Source: Candidatus Gottesmanbacteria bacterium
Lineage (GTDB): Bacteria; Patescibacteriota; Microgenomatia; UBA10105; UBA927
Direction: 5' to 3'
Assembly (NCBI GenBank): GCA_016199185.1
Contig: JACQHE010000031.1
Coordinates: 1-5,926 of the forward strand
DNA: 5,926 nt
The notes beneath the pieces were generated by a model. That model did not search any database. It was not told the DNA's origin and saw only the letters and a list, made by a program, of their open reading frames with translations. Positions 5,926 through 5,926 of this stretch are shown here, in pieces (the stretch's first letter is position 1; each line of letters begins with the position of its first letter). Both the position numbers and the translations under genes were made by a program.

Positions 5926-5926
5926 C

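Noticed and set aside
5837..5926. tmRNA 3' end instead of a tRNA
   Set aside because: The acceptor strand AGACGGC-T does not fit the tmRNA alanine-type acceptor with its CTCCACCA-like end, and no tag reading frame features are visible nearby.

Overview
The window is a compact surface-glycan block of bacterial DNA. It holds one gene fragment, five complete protein-coding genes and the 3' part of a tRNA gene, with almost no non-coding space and no gene-free stretch over 300 bases. The organism cannot be named. Three things suggest a streamlined uncultivated bacterium of the Patescibacteria (Candidate Phyla Radiation) type: intergenic distances of a few tens of bases or negative, no Shine-Dalgarno sequence at any of the five visible starts, and a tRNA without an encoded CCA end. 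This placement is inference.

Layout, left to right. Bases 1-384 (+) encode the C-terminal end of a GT39/PMT-like membrane glycosyltransferase. After 45 bases containing a perfect palindrome comes a YfhO-family polytopic membrane protein (430-2274, +). A GT-C-like polytopic membrane protein (2246-3331, -) converges on it with a 29-base tail overlap. Only 21 bases separate that gene from a divergent pair: a WaaE/KdtX-type family 2 glycosyltransferase (3353-4087, +) and an O-antigen ligase/polymerase-like protein (4072-5136, +) that overlaps it. The last protein gene (5124-5831, -) encodes a single-pass membrane protein with two Ig-like domains and overlaps the polymerase tail by 13 bases. It starts 5 bases after the 3' end of a tRNA sequence (Gly-like), whose anticodon region runs into a GC-rich palindromic element at the right edge.

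How the genes fit together (inference from family knowledge). The GT2 enzyme would act on the cytoplasmic face and transfer a sugar from a nucleotide donor. The GT39-like, YfhO and GT-C-like proteins belong to or resemble the class that uses polyprenyl-phosphate sugars on the outer face of the membrane. The O-antigen ligase-like protein would join or transfer lipid-linked glycan. Together they suggest assembly of a cell-surface polysaccharide or glycoprotein glycan. The Ig-like protein is probably a separate surface or envelope component transcribed with the tRNA.

The most notable signals are overlapping divergent extended -10 promoters placed so that both mRNAs would be leaderless or nearly so, the tRNA-to-mRNA junction at 5831-5837, and the disrupted anticodon arm of that tRNA.
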